Shown piece by piece: positions 1-14,243 of a DNA stretch of 64,000 bases. The position numbers and the translations under genes were made by a program. Location of the stretch: positions 22,058,566 to 22,122,565 of the forward strand of contig NC_031774.1 in assembly GCF_001522545.3 (NCBI RefSeq), given 5' to 3'. A model generated the notes under the pieces. It made no database searches. It was not told the origin of the DNA and saw nothing but the letters and a program-made list of their open reading frames with translations. This DNA is from Parus major. Its lineage: Eukaryota > Chordata > Aves > Passeriformes > Paridae. How positions within the stretch are numbered: the stretch's first letter is position 1; each line of letters starts with the position of its first letter.

Positions 1-29
1 CGATCCCGGGCGGCAGCGGCAGCACCGGC

Positions 30-620
30 ACCCCCGGGACACGGGGTCCAGGGGGACACGGCATCCCGGGGAGCACGGCGTGCTGGGGACACGGGGTGCT
101 GGGGGACACGGGGTCCAGGGGAGCACAGCGTGCTGGGGACACGGGGTGCTGGGGACACGGCATCCCGGGGAGCACGGGGTGCTGGGGACACGGGGTCCAG
201 GGGGACACGGGGTCCAGGGGAGCACGGGGTCCAGGGGGACACGGCATCCCGGGGACACGGCATCCCGGGGACACGGCGTGCTGGGGACACGGCATCCCGG
301 GGACACAGGGTGCTGGGGACACTGGGTCCTGGGGGACACGGGGTTCTGGGGACATGGCATCCCGGGGAACACGGGGTCCCGGGGGACACGGCATCCCGGG
401 GAGCACAGCGTGCTGGGGACACGGGGTGCTGGGGACACTGCATCCCGGGGAACACGGGGTGCTGGCGACACGGCATCCCGGGGAACACGGGGTGCTGGGG
501 ACACGGGGTCCAGGGGGACACGGGATCCCGGGGAACACGGGGTGCTGAGAACACAGGCACCCTTGGAACACAGCACCCCGGGGAATCCCAGGGAACACAG
601 CACCCCGCGGGACAGGGGCA
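30..620. repeat. GC-rich minisatellite, 16-17 bp unit
   Basis: Tandem degenerate copies of a 16-17 bp unit of the form GGGGACACGGCATCCC, alternating with variants in which the second half reads GGGTGCTG or GGGTCCAGG. About 35 units are visible, and the copies become more diverged after about 545. Three overlapping + strand reading frames stay open across it (80-768) only because the unit is GC-rich and nearly stop-free; their glycine/threonine-rich translations are repeat artefacts. Bases 1-30 are also GC-rich (CGG/CAG-like) and could be the edge of a CpG island lying outside the window. Confidence 0.93.
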
Positions 621-624
621 CCTC

Positions 625-3600
625 GCCTGCGGCATCTCCCGCGTACGGCACCAGGGCAGAGCTGCCTTTGCGCTGCTCAGCCAGGATGCTCTCTTAGCTG
701 GCGCAGAAAAACTCCAGATGCACTTTCTTGGCCCTTCTTCCCTCTGTGTGTTTGGGTTGTTTTTTTAAGTTACAAAAATTTCTCAAGCTTCTTTGCGAGT
801 GGTCCTATATCACTTATACTTTGGAGGGGAATGGAAGATGCCTCCAGAGTCCCCTTTCAGATCCCTGAAAAAAAAAAAAGCTGGCCTGTGGGCAAAACTG
901 TTGGCTCAGTGTTGCTTCCTCTTTTTCCTGTGATTAATGCCTCTCATTAGTGGGAGGAGAACTGGCAGAACCAGCTTAAAAAATACCAGCCTAACTGTAA
1001 GATAGGATTGTTTTCCAGCACTGCAGGTGTGTGCAGCGGTTTGTTGAGCAGCAAAGGAGCCCCAGCCTGAAATATCCAGCAGCCCCTTGGATCCAGTTCT
1101 GCTAGGAAGGTTTAACTCCCTGTGAGACTGGCGGAGCACGGGCTTGCTGCCTGGGCTGGGCTTCACATCCCCTAAATTTCCGTTTGTCTAATGACCAAGA
1201 TTATAAGCAGTGAAAGTGGAAAGGGAAATGAGTCTCCTGACTTTCTAATGAATTGTGTATAAACCCCACTGCAAGCTGCATGATGAGGATGGTGTGCTTT
1301 TGCTTTTCAAGTGCAAGCTGCAGTCAGAAACAAAAGTGTTGAGATGATGAGTGTTTGCTTCTTGCAGGGGGTGATTTTGGACCAAAGGTGCTCCTGCTCT
1401 AGAAGGAATAGTTTAGCACAGGGCTGAGTGGCTGAGTCTTGAAATACATGCAGCCTGCAAAGAGTTCAAGTGTTGGTGTGGCCAAGGACTGTTAGCAAAG
1501 GAGGGCTTGGCTGCTGGAACCACTCACCAGGGAGGATTTGAGGTAGCCATGGGAGATGCCAAAGTTTGCCCTGGCTCTTGCCTCAATGCTGAATTGACTG
1601 ATCTCACTGCAGCGTGGAGTAGCAGGACCAGGGCAGGTCATGGTTCCCTTCTGCCCAGGAGTCATGTCAAAGGCTGCTGCTCCTTCCAGCTCTTGGTGGA
1701 GCATGAAGCAGGTCCTGAAGCTCCTGACTCAGTGCTGGCTTTGGTGTGGGCTCTGGTTTTAGGATACTAGCCTGTTGTTCCTCTAGCATCTTTGTGGACC
1801 GTGCATGAAGCATGGTGCTTTCTGGCACAGTTTATGGGGGATTCTCATTGTGACCCTTATTGGTCACTGATAGCAATTACTTGCACTTTTTTCTCAAGGG
1901 AAAGATCGTTATGAGGGTAATACCTGATTTTAAATAATGACGACAAAAGCAAGGACTTTCAAACTGGATTTTTTATGAACTGATGCAAGGTCCATCTTAG
2001 TGGGATGGGGGCAGCTTGTTGCTTGTATTCCTTGCTGGAAAGTGATGGAACTGCTTGAAATTGTAAGGGTTGAACATTGCACAAGGAGCCTGAAGCAGGA
2101 GGGCTCCTGTGCTGCAGCAGGCTGGCTTTGCAGTGAGGGGAAGTTGCCACTCTGAGTCAGGAATCAAAATGTGTCTATTAATGAGAAATACAACAAACCC
2201 AGGCAAGAGAGGTATTTGGTCTTTTTATAGAGAATACCTTTATCCACGACAATCCTTCTGGTTTTTTCCTTTAATATTCTTCTTTTCTTTTTGTAACTTC
2301 TTTCTCATGCTGCAATTCACAAGTGGCATTGTGGGGTTTTAAGTTGGTTTTTCTTTTTCCCCATGTCCATTTATGCAAGAGAAGTATATGCTGTTACCTG
2401 ACTCTTTATTCTTAAAGATGCTGTTAGCAAGGTCTGTCCCTTGGTGCTACTAAACCATTTCCAGGGCTCTTAAAATGCTGGCTAATATTTATGACATTTT
2501 GGTGTATTTGAATATTTCAAATCATTACTGCCAATGTGGTGGTGTTACATGGATGTGAAAATTTGCATGGAGAAACTAAATGTAGTCCGAAAGACAAAAT
2601 GGTTTGGGTTTTTTATTGTTGTGGGGTTTTTGTTTGGGTTTTTTTTTTATAATTAAATAATAATACTCTAGGGTAACTTGGGAACCTTCAGAAGGAAGAA
2701 ATAAGCTGCTAAAACTTGATCTGAAGATACAAGGCTGAGTAGCAGTGAGAAGTAATGACTGTTGTTCCCAGTGGACTAAGTGCAGGTGGGAGCTTCTGAT
2801 GCCTCCTCTGCACTAGGAATATGTGTATCTGAGACCTGTGGTTTTCCTAAGTGAAGCCAAAACAAGCAAATATCACTTCTGTTCTTCAGTTTGCATTGTA
2901 TCTTTCTGGCATTTTAGAGAAATCTGGAGTCAGCATCAGGGTTTGCTTGATGTATCTTCCTGCATCAGTGCTGGGTTGTCTGATCTGTTCTCTCACGTGA
3001 GCACAGACCCTTCAGACCCTGGGGCTGAGAGCTGCCTGAGTCACAGGTGTAGCTGGTGAAGGGGAGTCAGCACAGACAGAATCTGCTGGCACTGAGCAAG
3101 GGGCAGAATTCCTGCTGGTCTGCGACTGGGCTGCCCTGCTGGGGGATGCTGGCCTTGCTGATTCACGTTTCACCCCTTGTCATGCTTGTGGCGTTTCTCA
3201 CTGTAGGCTCATCTGTACAGTGCTCCTGCCTGAGGCTCTCTTGTAGTGGGTGAGGTTTCTTGGACCAGAGCTCTTGTGCAGCTGCACACAGTTTTAGTTC
3301 CTCCTCTTGCACTGACCCCTCTGCAGTAGTGGAGTGAAGGAGGCTTTTATTTCACAGGGTCTTCTGTTCTCCCTGTGACCTCTTCTCTGCTACCAAAGGT
3401 GTTTTTAAATAAAGCCTCTCCTTCTAAAGCTACACAGTAAAATGTGGCTTTTCAGGAATTCCTGCTAGTTAAACTTGTCTGTGCAAGTGGATTCCAGTAG
3501 CAAGTCCAACCACCCTAAGAAAAGCAGAGGACAAGGTGAGAGGTTCGTGTCATCCTGTATGGCAGCTTCAGAAAGAAGATGAGGGAAAAGTGCTTTGGAA

Positions 3601-6600
3601 AGGGAAGGATTTTGCAGGCCAAAGAGCAATAGAAAACAGAGCAGTCCTGTGACATCTTTGAAAGGTAGAGGCAGCTCAGGTGGATGAAGAAACCTGGTGG
3701 GGAGGGCAACACAAGTATCCCATGCTGAAGAAGTTTTTCTTTTTAATGCCCACCACATGAGGGGCAATACTGATAGAAAAGACTGTGAGAATTGAGAGCA
3801 AAAAAACAGATGAAGGAGAAAATTTTGGCTTGGCAACTAGAATCACATTTTCCATGTGGTTTTTTAGAAGTTTGGTCGCTGTCCTCTGCACGTAGGCTTT
3901 GAAGTTCAGCTAGAGTTGAAGGTGGTACTAGCACAGTCATTTTTCCAACTTTCATCCCGAGCTCTTCACATAAGTGCAAGAACTTACATTTCTGCAGAGA
4001 CAGTCAAACAATTAAAAATACTGACATTTAAACCTTTGCTGTTGTTTCTTGGTCATGGCTCCATTTGTGGGAGCAGGATAACTTGTATCCTTCAGGGCTG
4101 TTGCTGAAGGGCTCTTCTGTCTGCAAGGCTGGGAGGCACTACTCTGGCGGTGCTGGGGCTCAGAACAGTTCCTCTGCGGTCAGAAGGTAAAAGCATTATA
4201 GCTGTAATTTAAGGTTTAAGCTGCAGAAACTGGCAGCCTCCAGCAGTCAATCAGTAATGCGTACTGCAGAACTGTTTCAGTGCAGTCCCTCGCTCATGGA
4301 CAGCCGTCAGTAAGGGGCCCATCAGAAGGGTCTGTCACAAGCCAAGTTGGCCTATTTGAGCATGCTCTGATAAATGGTTTCCTTTCTCTGCCCCCTTTCT
4401 TCTCTCTACCTTAGGCTTTGGCTTCTCAGCAAGGCTAGTTTTCCTTCGCCTGTAGTGACTTGTCCCGGAGGAGGGACTGCTGTTCTAAAGTCTTGGCATG
4501 GAGCCCTGCTGGGGCTGCCACTCCCAGCACCCACCTTGCTGCCTGTGCTGCTGGCAGCTGGGGCTGCCTTCTGCCCGTGGAAGCCTGGCTGTGGGTAATG
4601 GGGGACATGTATAAGGACACGGTGGTAACGGTTCATGGGAGGTGATGTGGGGGATTAGCTTGTGTGGCAGCTCTAGGGTTGCTGTAATTAGCTCCCCTGA
4701 GAGCCGGCGGTGCTCCTGCCTTGCGCAGCGGGGAGCTGAGGCACTGAGCATCCTGTGCTGGTCCCCAAGCCAGGTCATCTCTGTGGGCTGCAGGGCATGG
4801 GCTCCGGGCACCTGACTATGGATCAGGGGCACACAGCTCCAGTGATTCCCCACTGACACCTTTCAGAGCGTTACAGAGTGTTGAAGGCTGCTAATTGGAG
4901 CTGATATTGGGCTATCAGTCATTTGCAAGCTGATAATCAATATGAAATATTTTCCAGTACATTCCTTTTTTAGTAAAATGAAGCTTTATTTTGAAAGTGT
5001 ATTGTATAAATGCATCATAATATGCTAGGTGGAGTTAAAAGTGGCCCTTCAACTGCAGACTCTAAGTATTCACAGCATCTTTGAAAAACATCATAAATCT
5101 GACCCAGTATGTTCCTCTTTATACCTTTCATTTGTACAAACCTTGACTTCCACATGTTTGTGTATATCAAGGGGATTTGCTGTTGTTTGGGTTTTTAAAT
5201 TTCTTCTGATGCTGCTGGAGTACTTCATGTGGTCTGCTGCTTTCTTTGACTTGAAGACTCCTTGCTTGGAAGCACTTAGGAGAATGCTAAATATTCCACA
5301 GTTTGTAGAGTCCAGTCCTTTTATCAATTCAGGGGAAATTAATGAAAACACTTGGAAACTGACTGAAGGAAAAATCAATACTGATGACACAGAAGCATAC
5401 TTTTATGAGCAATAAAATATGTTCTGTAGTTGTCAAGTTTCACACCTAGGCTTGCCGGTTATCTTTCCCAAGATCAAATTAGTTCAATCAGCTTTTGAAG
5501 ACTAGAAGCCTTTAAATTACTGGTTTTCTCTTCCCTTTGTGATTATAAAAACAACATTATTATGTATGGTATGTTTCTAAGTCACTTTTTTCCTTGAGAA
5601 TTCTACCTCAGGTAGTGAAGGGCTGTTGTCTGGGTGTAGAAGTGCCTGACTCTCAGCACAGAGTCCCACCAGCTAATGCTGCATTGCTGTTGCAAAGGTG
5701 GTACCTCCAGAACAGCAGATCCACTGACTGCATCTCCTGGATGTGCTGAGACAGATGGTATCATATACTCTCTGCTGGGTTTCTTTTTTTTAACCAGGTT
5801 TAGTCAGGTGTTGAGATGTTGCTTTTGAATTCTTCTAGGATAGTTGGTGAATGTTTGTAGTCCCTTAGTGACTTGTACACATGAAGTCCCTCTGCTTTTT
5901 GGGCTGGAATTGAATCAGTTCTTAGGCTCTTTCCATGCTTCTGCTAATCAGTGATTTAAAAATGTACGCAGTGTAAAGGACCAGGTATTTCTGTGCAACC
6001 CAGTACCTTTATATAGAAAATGCACTTAAGGTTGAATGTATAGACCAGAAGTGCTTGGCCCCTGCTGGAAATCTTTTTCTAGTTAGCTGTGTTAGGATAT
6101 ACGGGGTCTGAGCACCCCTCTCTCTGTATGGAAGGGAATGTGCAGATCAAATTGTGGTGGTGGTGAATTCAGCACACGGATATCTGGTTTCTTGGCAGAT
6201 CTGACACTGGGAGTATCTGGACTGCTGCCTGCCCCAAGGAAAAGGGGGTCGGTGTGACCCATGCTCAACCGCTACTCATCCAGGCCATGTAACATGAGTC
6301 CCTAACCTGTAGACAGATTTACCAGCTCTGAATAATGTCTGTTGTGCTGTGAGATCTTATCTTCCTAATGGCCTGCAAGAGGGTACAGATGAGGAGAAAT
6401 AAATACTGCTCTTGCTTTTGCTTCCTCTGCATTTTGTGGAACAGTTGATGTGTTCTCATCTTGCCTGCTGTGTTTGTTAGTGCTTTTAAAGGACTGAGCT
6501 AGTTTGTCAGAATTTTGGGAACAAGTGAAAGTAAGATCTGCTCTTACCTTCTCATTTTCTCCCACGTACTCTTTCCCTTTTTGCTGAACAAGTAAAAAGA

Positions 6601-9600
6601 AAGGAGCTGCCTGCTGTGTCCTGAAGTCCAAGTAGAGTGAAACCACTGTAAAAAGCATAGAGGAGCTGTCCTGTAACATCTTTCCACAGAAACAGGCACC
6701 AACTAGATAAACGGTGCCAAAGCAGGATTTTAGCTTTATTTTACATCTGTCCTCATAGATCCCAATGGCATAGGGATTCCCCTGCACCTGAAACTGCCTG
6801 CCTAGAGGTATTGGTGCTCCAGAGGCTTTACAATTTTACATTTGATTCCTGAAGCTTTTGAGTTGGGTGGTGGGAGGGGGCATTGTTGAATAACCAGGTA
6901 CCTCCTGGAAGTCCAGAGGTCTCTTGGAGGAGTGGAGGTTTCTCATCAGCCTTTGGGATAAAGAATTTAGCAGCAATTTTATTTTTTTTTCTTAAAACAA
7001 AAATCACCGGTATATGTAAGGGCAGACCAGCACTTGGTTGTTGCTGTTGTGTGTGTTGTTTTGTGCAGGAAAAGAGAGCTCTGGCAAAATGTACTGAGTT
7101 TTCTGAGTTGTTGGGGCAGTTTGGCTTTAGTGCATAGCTTGGCCATGGCTCACAGATGTGTGTGCAAGCCTGTCCATCCATTTGGTCTTCTGACACCACT
7201 AAACATTCACCAGCAGAAGAAAAAGTCAGCATACTGCAGGTAATTTTCCTTTTTAAAGAGAGGAAAAGCTGGAACTTCTGGAAAAGTGTTGAGTGAAAGG
7301 CCGTCTTGTTAGAAGATGGATATGCTTTCAGGGGGCTAATTTTGACACTAAGGAAATATATGTAGAGCTGATTGCTGGCTAGGTGCCAGTGACTGAAGGA
7401 CACCAGAGGCTGAAATGCCAGGCGGTGCTGGTAGTGCTGGCACTTCAGCCCATGATGGTTGGTTTGCATGAATTATCTCTCTGCCTTCCAGCTAATTTTA
7501 TCCTGTTGATTTTTCATGAATCATTTCCCATCTCTGTGGGTTAGAAATTAAAGTGGAAGTTTGCTAGCCAGAATAGCCACATCTGCTATTTAGAAACTAA
7601 TGTCTGGGGTTTGTTTCCTGCCCTCCCCCATGTTTTCCCTTCCCTTTCCCTTTTTACCACCATCATTGTTGAAATACATGAATCACTAGTGTTGCTCACC
7701 CACAAAAATTTTTAGGCTGACCAGGCTGCACAGGTGCAGGGGTCTTCTGGGTGCATGTGACCTCAGTGTGGGCAGTGGGGGTGGCAGGGTCCCAGTGATG
7801 CTGGCAGGATCACCAGGGCATCTTGAATTTCCTGCACGTGCTTTATAAAACATTAAAGGCAGTCCAGTATCTTTTCCCTCTCCTAACACCACAGAAGAGC
7901 AGGAGTGTGACAGTGGCCCAGCCTGTCGTGTGCCTACCAAACACTTCCTCTCTCTGGCTTTTTTGTCTGTCCATGAATGAGAGTAAAAGGTCATTTGGGC
8001 AGTAAATTCACATCTCTGCTTCCCTTTGTTGAGCTGTGTGCCCTTGACTGCCATTGCAGCTGACAGCAGGGCCAGCAGCAAGGGATGGGTAAGTTAATTG
8101 TCTGAAGCTGATGCTACAAGTCGGGACCCAGGGGCCCACATGGGAATTGCGTAGTGTGGGGTCCTGTCGGTGAGCAGTTTTGTTGGCAGCTGTGCTAAGG
8201 AAAAGTCCACATCCCCTTTAAATACACTGAGCACTAGATGAATGAGAGGATATGTCCAGCTTGCTGATGTGCACTTCTAATCAGTCTTGGTGGATCACAA
8301 AAAATGCAGGAGACTGAATGAGTGATTGTGTTGGGACAGTTTTGAAAATTGCCAAGTGGATGGCCCAGGAAAATATATGCTGGGTAGCATGACACCAATC
8401 CTGGGTAAATATAAAGTTACTCATGCCTGAAAATTGGTGTCATGGAAAGTGTTTTGTACTTCTTAAAAAGGTCTGATTTTGTTCTTTGAGAAGCTTACTG
8501 TTGGTTTAAAGAGAGAGCTCTAAATGTGATATATATTTACATCTAAAAGGCAGCTAAGTCAGTGTGTGAGAACCCAATTAATATCCAATGCCAGAGAATA
8601 TCAATAAAATAGATGTGGCTTAGGAAGTGAAGGTAGTGATTGGTAGAGAATCAGCATCCGATAAATAAACTGAAGTGACAGTATAAACAGTAAGGGGGAT
8701 GAAGGATACTCTAAGCTAAAGGACAGTACTAGCACACTAATGAATCAACTGTTTCAGGATTAACTTTAAGATGAATGTAGAAAACATCTTTTCAGCATCA
8801 AAAGATCACGGTTCTGGCATTGCCACCTTAGACGAGGGGAGCAAATAATCCAGCTATTTTAAGCTAGAGCTTGATCATTTTACAGAAGAGTCTCTGCAAC
8901 GTGATATGTGGAGGCTGTGTTTTCAAAGAAGTAGACTTGATGACCCTTCTCTTCAGATAAGGGGAAGGGAGAAGCCAGTTCTGCTTGACACTTGCTCAGT
9001 GATGCAGAAGAAGACATGACTCATCACTGGCAAAATGTGTAGATGAAACATGTTTGGTGAATTGTAGCTGTTGATAGGGGCAGGACAGTGTAATGCAGTT
9101 TGCTTGGTGAATGAGGTTATTGAAACCTCATTTTCACACAGACAAGTGTATATTTATGAACCTGGAAAGGCATGTCCTGAACGTGGTCTGTGAAGGGAGG
9201 CTGTGTCCTGAGCAGTTCCATGTGAGAACATGGGGGTCAGAATGGGCAGGCGGCTCTGGGGAGCTTTCTGTGCCAGGTCCTAGCTGGAAAAGACAGTCAT
9301 GATTTTGGACACAAACAGGGTGGTAATGAATCAGGGTGAGGTGGTCATTTTGTGTCTATAAACCTTTTATTTACTTCAGATTCAATCTTACATCAGTGTG
9401 TCTTTCTAGTGCCAGCATCCTGAAGTAATACAGAGAAAATTGGAAGAGTTACACAGAAGAATGATACAAATTGTTGGAAAGCTGAGAAGATACTTCATGG
9501 GTTCATACCCAGGGTTCTGCTATGTATGTGGTATTATTCTGTGCTTATCACTACTGCTATCCAAACACCTTTCAGTAGTGACTTAAGGAAGAGGGCTAAC

Positions 9601-12600
9601 AGCTGCCTCTGTACTCTTATTCTGTCCTTAGGGAGAAAAATGGTGAAATAACATCTAGTTTTAGTACTGGGGGTTTGTGTCTGTTTGTTTTAACTTTATA
9701 AATGTAGGTATATATTTATGTTGAAGCCAAAGGCAGAGAAGTGCAGCTGGCAGTTCTGACCAAAGATGGTGAAGTTTATTACAGCTATTAACCTGGGAAG
9801 CAATTCTTTCCAGTTGCTCAAAGCAGTGTCTTAGCATGCTGGGTATTTCAGCCTTTCCCACTAGATTCCAGAGCCCCTTGAAAGAACTGCTGCCTGGTGC
9901 CCAGAACTAAAAAGAATCACATATGACTTGTCTGTTATGGGGATTAACAGCTGAGATGAACTCATGAAATATTGGCTTCTCTTCCTCTTGCTAGTCTCAG
10001 ATGGAGGTTTTGTGCTGTTTGTAGGCTAAAAGGAAAGGAGTGGGATGTACACGGTGTCAGTCACATTGTCCTAATTCTCATTTCCACCTTGAAACTGTGA
10101 CTCTGTGAGATCAATGCAATTTTGCTGAGTACAGCAAAAACCGAGAAATTTCCATGTATTTTTAAAATGCAAGTCACTTATGTATTCTTTTGGCTGCAGT
10201 AAGTACCTGCTTGGTTCTGTGGCATGTTGCATGTTTCAGAGGCTTTCAGGCTGTATGGGAGCTTTACATTGTCATCATCCTGCTTGTTTGAGTTCTTGCT
10301 CAACACTTAACATGGAGAAGTTGAATCGAGTAATGCCTGCTTTGCATAGGCTGTCCATGGGCCAGCACATGGATCCTTTTCCTGCTCTCTGAGATCAACA
10401 AAGGGCAAATGCTCTGAGACCACAACACAGAACTTTGTAACAAATCTTGTAAAGTTATCAGTATGTTTCATCTTCACTAGAAGCTGTCATAAAACAAACT
10501 TCAGACTGGTTCAGGGGTTATTTCAGAGGTTTTCTGTCTTCTTCCCCCTCTGAAATGTGTCTGTTATGAAGCAGATCATGGAGGGTTTTGATGACATGCT
10601 TAGCCAGTGAACCATGTAGGAGTGACAGCGTGAACTCATCTCACATCCATTGAGACTACAGGAGGAGTTCCAGGTTGGCAAACTGGAATTTCCCCGTTCC
10701 CACCTTGTCTGCAGAGAGGATGGCAGTAGGAATTTGGTGTTGTGGCGCCCCATCCTGTTTGTCATGTCAGTTGCTGGTCTTGGGCAAGTTAAAACCGCTG
10801 GAAACTCTCATCCCTCCCTGCTGTAAAACAGGTTTAAGTCTTGTGGTTTTGAAGCTTGCTAGCCAAGCTTTTTCAGAAAGCTGCAGAAAAAGTGGTGGTG
10901 TTTTCAGGTATCTTTCTTGTAGTCCTGACCTTCTTCAGTGCTTTCAGAATTTGAAACTCAGATAAAATATTTCAGACTTCCGGTGAATTTATGGCTCCCG
11001 AGCGTAGTGGGGTAATTGGCAATGAGTTAAACAAGTCCTGGTCACAGATACTACATCATGCATGACATATAATTTTCACCTTAAATTAAGTTTGAATTTG
11101 TGACTGCTTCAGCTCATTGCCCCTTGCTCTTTGGCCATCAGAGAAGAGCCCTGGCCTTGCAGCAGGCTGGGAAGCAGGTCATGGGGTCTTGCCCTGCAGC
11201 CACCAGCCTTTGCTGTGCCAGGACACTGCTCCGCTGCACCTCTGGGTAGAAGACAGCCTCACCCACAAAAATGCTGTACTTTTGTAGGTAAAGTCCTGTG
11301 GCAACTGTCTAGGCAAAACCAATTTTCCCAGTGGAGCATCGGCTTACATCTGACTGTGAACAGTGGTCCTCCTCTGAGCAAACTGGTTCTCCCTCTTACT
11401 TTGTGGGATCTTTGATCTTTCAGAGTTTGTGCTGGCTGTAAGCATGAGCCTGCATAGCCAGCTGGTACTTCATAAAGTGACCTGAAGTGGTTGGCATGGC
11501 CGAGGACCTCGGGAAGGGCATTCACCCCAGGGAGAATGGTCAGCCTGGGTCTTCCATGGCTGTATGGGCCAGAGCTCAGAGCCTTGAATGCTGTGCTTTA
11601 TTCCCTGTTCTCAGTTTGTCAGTGGCTGACTGTTCTGGATTACTATTTCTGGTAATAATATGCAAAAGCGTATGAACTCATGTCCATCTTTCACCATGGG
11701 CCTGCACTTTAAAATGTGGTGCAAGCTAAGCAAGATCTGCCTTAAAAGAAGAGGGGATGACCTCCAGAAGACCAGCAGTGAGAAACTGAGTGAAGGAGCT
11801 GTGTGCTGAGGAGGGGATGGATTCCTATATGGCTGTTTCACATGAAAGAATGTCCCAGTCTGGGAAACCTGCCAGTAAAATGTAAAATTAAAGCTCTCTT
11901 TTGGAGGCTGATCCAAGCAGATAAGAGCCCGTGACTGTTAACTAGTAACTACATGAGGGGCAGTGATAAAGGCAGCATACTTGAGGACAGGAATTCACAG
12001 GTTTGTTCATGCTTAACCCCCTTTGGAGTTTTTTTTCCTGCATTAGAGATTAACAGCTCAGATGTTCTTGTGTTTTCTACTTCCCCGATTTTGAGCAATA
12101 TGGCAAAGCCACTGGAGGTCTTAAGGTGTCATGCAGAAATGTGACAAGTCCTTGCCTACTTTGTAAAGAACACAGGAGGGGTTATGTGAACCCAGGGATG
12201 ATCCAGGGGTGCCTCTTGGGATTTGCAGCAGTCACACTGGTGTCCTGGGTTTGCTGAAGACCACGATGCACAGCTTCCTTTGCTGTCCAAAGCACTTGAT
12301 GTGTGCAAACAGCACCTGGGTCATCACAGCATCCCTCTCACTGAGGGACTGCCCTTGCTGACATGCTGCTAGGACACTGCACTAGGCTGTGTCCCCACAT
12401 TGGGAGGGCACAGGGACATGCACAGGTGAGGCCAGGAACCCCCTGGGAATACCCTTTAGCAGTAACCAAGGATCCTGCTGTGCTTATGCTTACATGGTGC
12501 TCCTCCACATCATCTGAAATCTTCAGAGGCTCTTCATATTTAGGTGCTAGAACAAACACAATTATAGAAAATGCCAAGAAAACCCCACAACAATGAAGTG

Positions 12601-13395
12601 GAGGGATTGGAAACTGCAGAATATGAACTAGACTCTTGTAGCTGTGGAAAGCTAAAGGAGGAGGAGAAATGGCAAGAAGGAGAAACTAATGAGCAGTGAA
12701 ATTACAAAAAATTAAACATCACTTTGAATACAACAGAAGCTAAAAGAGTCCTAAAAGCACAGTCATTAGCTGAGGTCTGGAATTGGAGAAATGTTATATG
12801 TTTCTTTCTTGGAAGAAAAGCTTGAAGGTGGTACCAGTTACAGCAGCAGTGTAATACTCTCTGTTGTAGCAGTAGCTTAGGAAATTAGCAAATAGCAGCT
12901 ACTACAGCAGTACATTTTCAGGTTTGCTATTCTGGCTTACTTGCGTCCAGGGATTTTTAAAAGGCCTGGCTGAGCAGCGCTCTCTGGGCTATAAATGCTA
13001 ATTTAAAAATAATAATAATAAAAAAAGCATGCATAATGAGTTAGGCTTAAAATAGTGTTGTCTGTTACTCATAAGTGAGTAAGCCAATTTCAAGTTTAAC
13101 TGGGCAAATTAAACTAGGCTATCCACAGTCTGATGTTCACTTCCAGTAAAATAATGTAATAGCTGATAGGGATCAGACTGGTCATGATTTTAGGGGGTAA
13201 TAATTGTAATAGTCAGTCTGTACAGGTTTTTTTTTTTAATCATTCTTTTCTAACATAGTATGATTTTCTGGTATTGCTTTAATTTTACTTGATAAAGGTA
13301 AACCTATTGGTAAGTCTGGCACATTTAATGCACTGAAGTTGTGCAACAAGTGATAGGAATAAATAGGTGGGATGATTCAGAGTGTCACACACGCA
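625..13395. other. Non-coding stretch left of PRDM11 coding exons
   Basis: No exon, RNA gene or intact mobile element could be supported in these 12.8 kb. Open frames of 60-213 codons occur on both strands but have no recognisable domains, conserved motifs or flanking splice sites. Because PRDM11 transcription comes from the left and human PRDM11 has upstream 5' exons, this is most likely the gene's first intron or 5' flank. That placement is inferred. A short 5' UTR exon could be hidden here and would not be visible by eye. Confidence 0.6.
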
Positions 13396-13397
13396 CT

Positions 13398-13845
13398 GTT
13401 GGAGTGAGTCCAGAGGAGGCAGGGCTGTGAAAATGATCACTGGGCTAGAGCACCTCTCCTGTGAAGACAGGCTGAGAGAGTTGGGATTGTTCAGCCTGCA
13501 GAAGAGAAGGCTCCAGGGAGACCTGATTACTGCCTTTCAGTACTTGAAGAGAGCTTTCAAGAAAGCTGGGGACAGACTTTTTAGGTGGGCAATAGGACAA
13601 GGGGGAATGGCTTTAAACTGGAAGAGGGTAGATTTAGATTAGATATGAGAAAAATTTTCTTTACTGTGAGGGTGGTGTGGCACTGGAACACAGGGAAGCT
13701 GTGGCTGCCCCATCCCTGGACATGTTCAAGGCCATATTGGAGGGTACTTGGAGCAGCTTGGTCTAGTGGAAGCTGTCTCTGCAGTGGGATTGGGACTAAA
13801 TGATCTTTAAGGTCCCTTCCAACCCAAGCCATTCTATGATTCAAT
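13398..13845 (+). mobile_element. CR1 LINE 3' fragment (5'-truncated)
   Basis: About 450 bp matching the consensus of bird CR1 3' ends as I know it: GGAGTGAGTCCAGAGGAGGC near the start, then 'gagcacctctcctgtgaaga', 'ttcagcctgcagaagagaag', a 'cccatccctggacatgttca' segment, and the terminal 'ttccaacccaagccattcta tgattc' tail. The copy is in + orientation, truncated at the 5' end, and carries only the terminal end of the element and no reverse-transcriptase frame. Confidence 0.92.
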
Positions 13846-13975
13846 GCATAAAAGGAAACCTGACTGAATAAGGGGTCACAGTGTGACAGCAAAAGGTGCC
13901 CCATTGTTGATAGTGTAGTAGTCTCAGCTGGGAATTTTTGGGTTTTTTGGCTCAATGCTAATCAAGAGGCAGAAA

Positions 13976-14243
13976 TTGATCTCTTCTCACTGTTAACAAG
14001 TGATAGGATGAGAGGAAATGCCTTCAGGTTGCACCAGGGTAAGTTTAGCTTGGATATTACAAAAGAGTTATCAAGCATTAGAAAAAATTTTCCCAGGGAA
14101 GTAGTTGAGTCCCCAACCTGGGAGGTATTTAAAAGACATGTAACTTTGGCACTTTGGGGTACGGTTCAGTGGTAGACTTGGCAATGCTAGGTTTATGGTT
14201 GGACTTGATTTTAAAGGTCATTTCCAGCCCAAATGATTCTATG
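13976..14243 (+). mobile_element. CR1 LINE 3' fragment, second subfamily
   Basis: A second, different CR1 3' end lies about 130 bp after the first and in the same orientation. Hallmarks are 'acaagtgataggatgagagg', 'cccagggaagtagttgagtc', 'ggaggtatttaaaagacatg', the 'cagtggtagacttggcaatg' segment, and the ending 'aaatgattctatgattt'. It is more diverged than the first copy and has small internal gaps, so it is probably older or of another subfamily. Confidence 0.9.

Noticed and set aside
80..768. Three overlapping 150-212 aa + strand open frames rich in Gly, Thr and Arg
   Set aside because: They are translations of the 16-17 bp minisatellite in three phases. Repeats with few stops give such frames; no conserved domain or splice context.
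5029..5415. 128-aa + strand open frame
   Set aside because: AT-rich, with no recognisable motif; I considered a LINE remnant but found no reverse-transcriptase block.
6828..7469. 213-aa - strand open frame
   Set aside because: No recognisable domain, no splice or polyadenylation context, and composition like the surrounding non-coding DNA.
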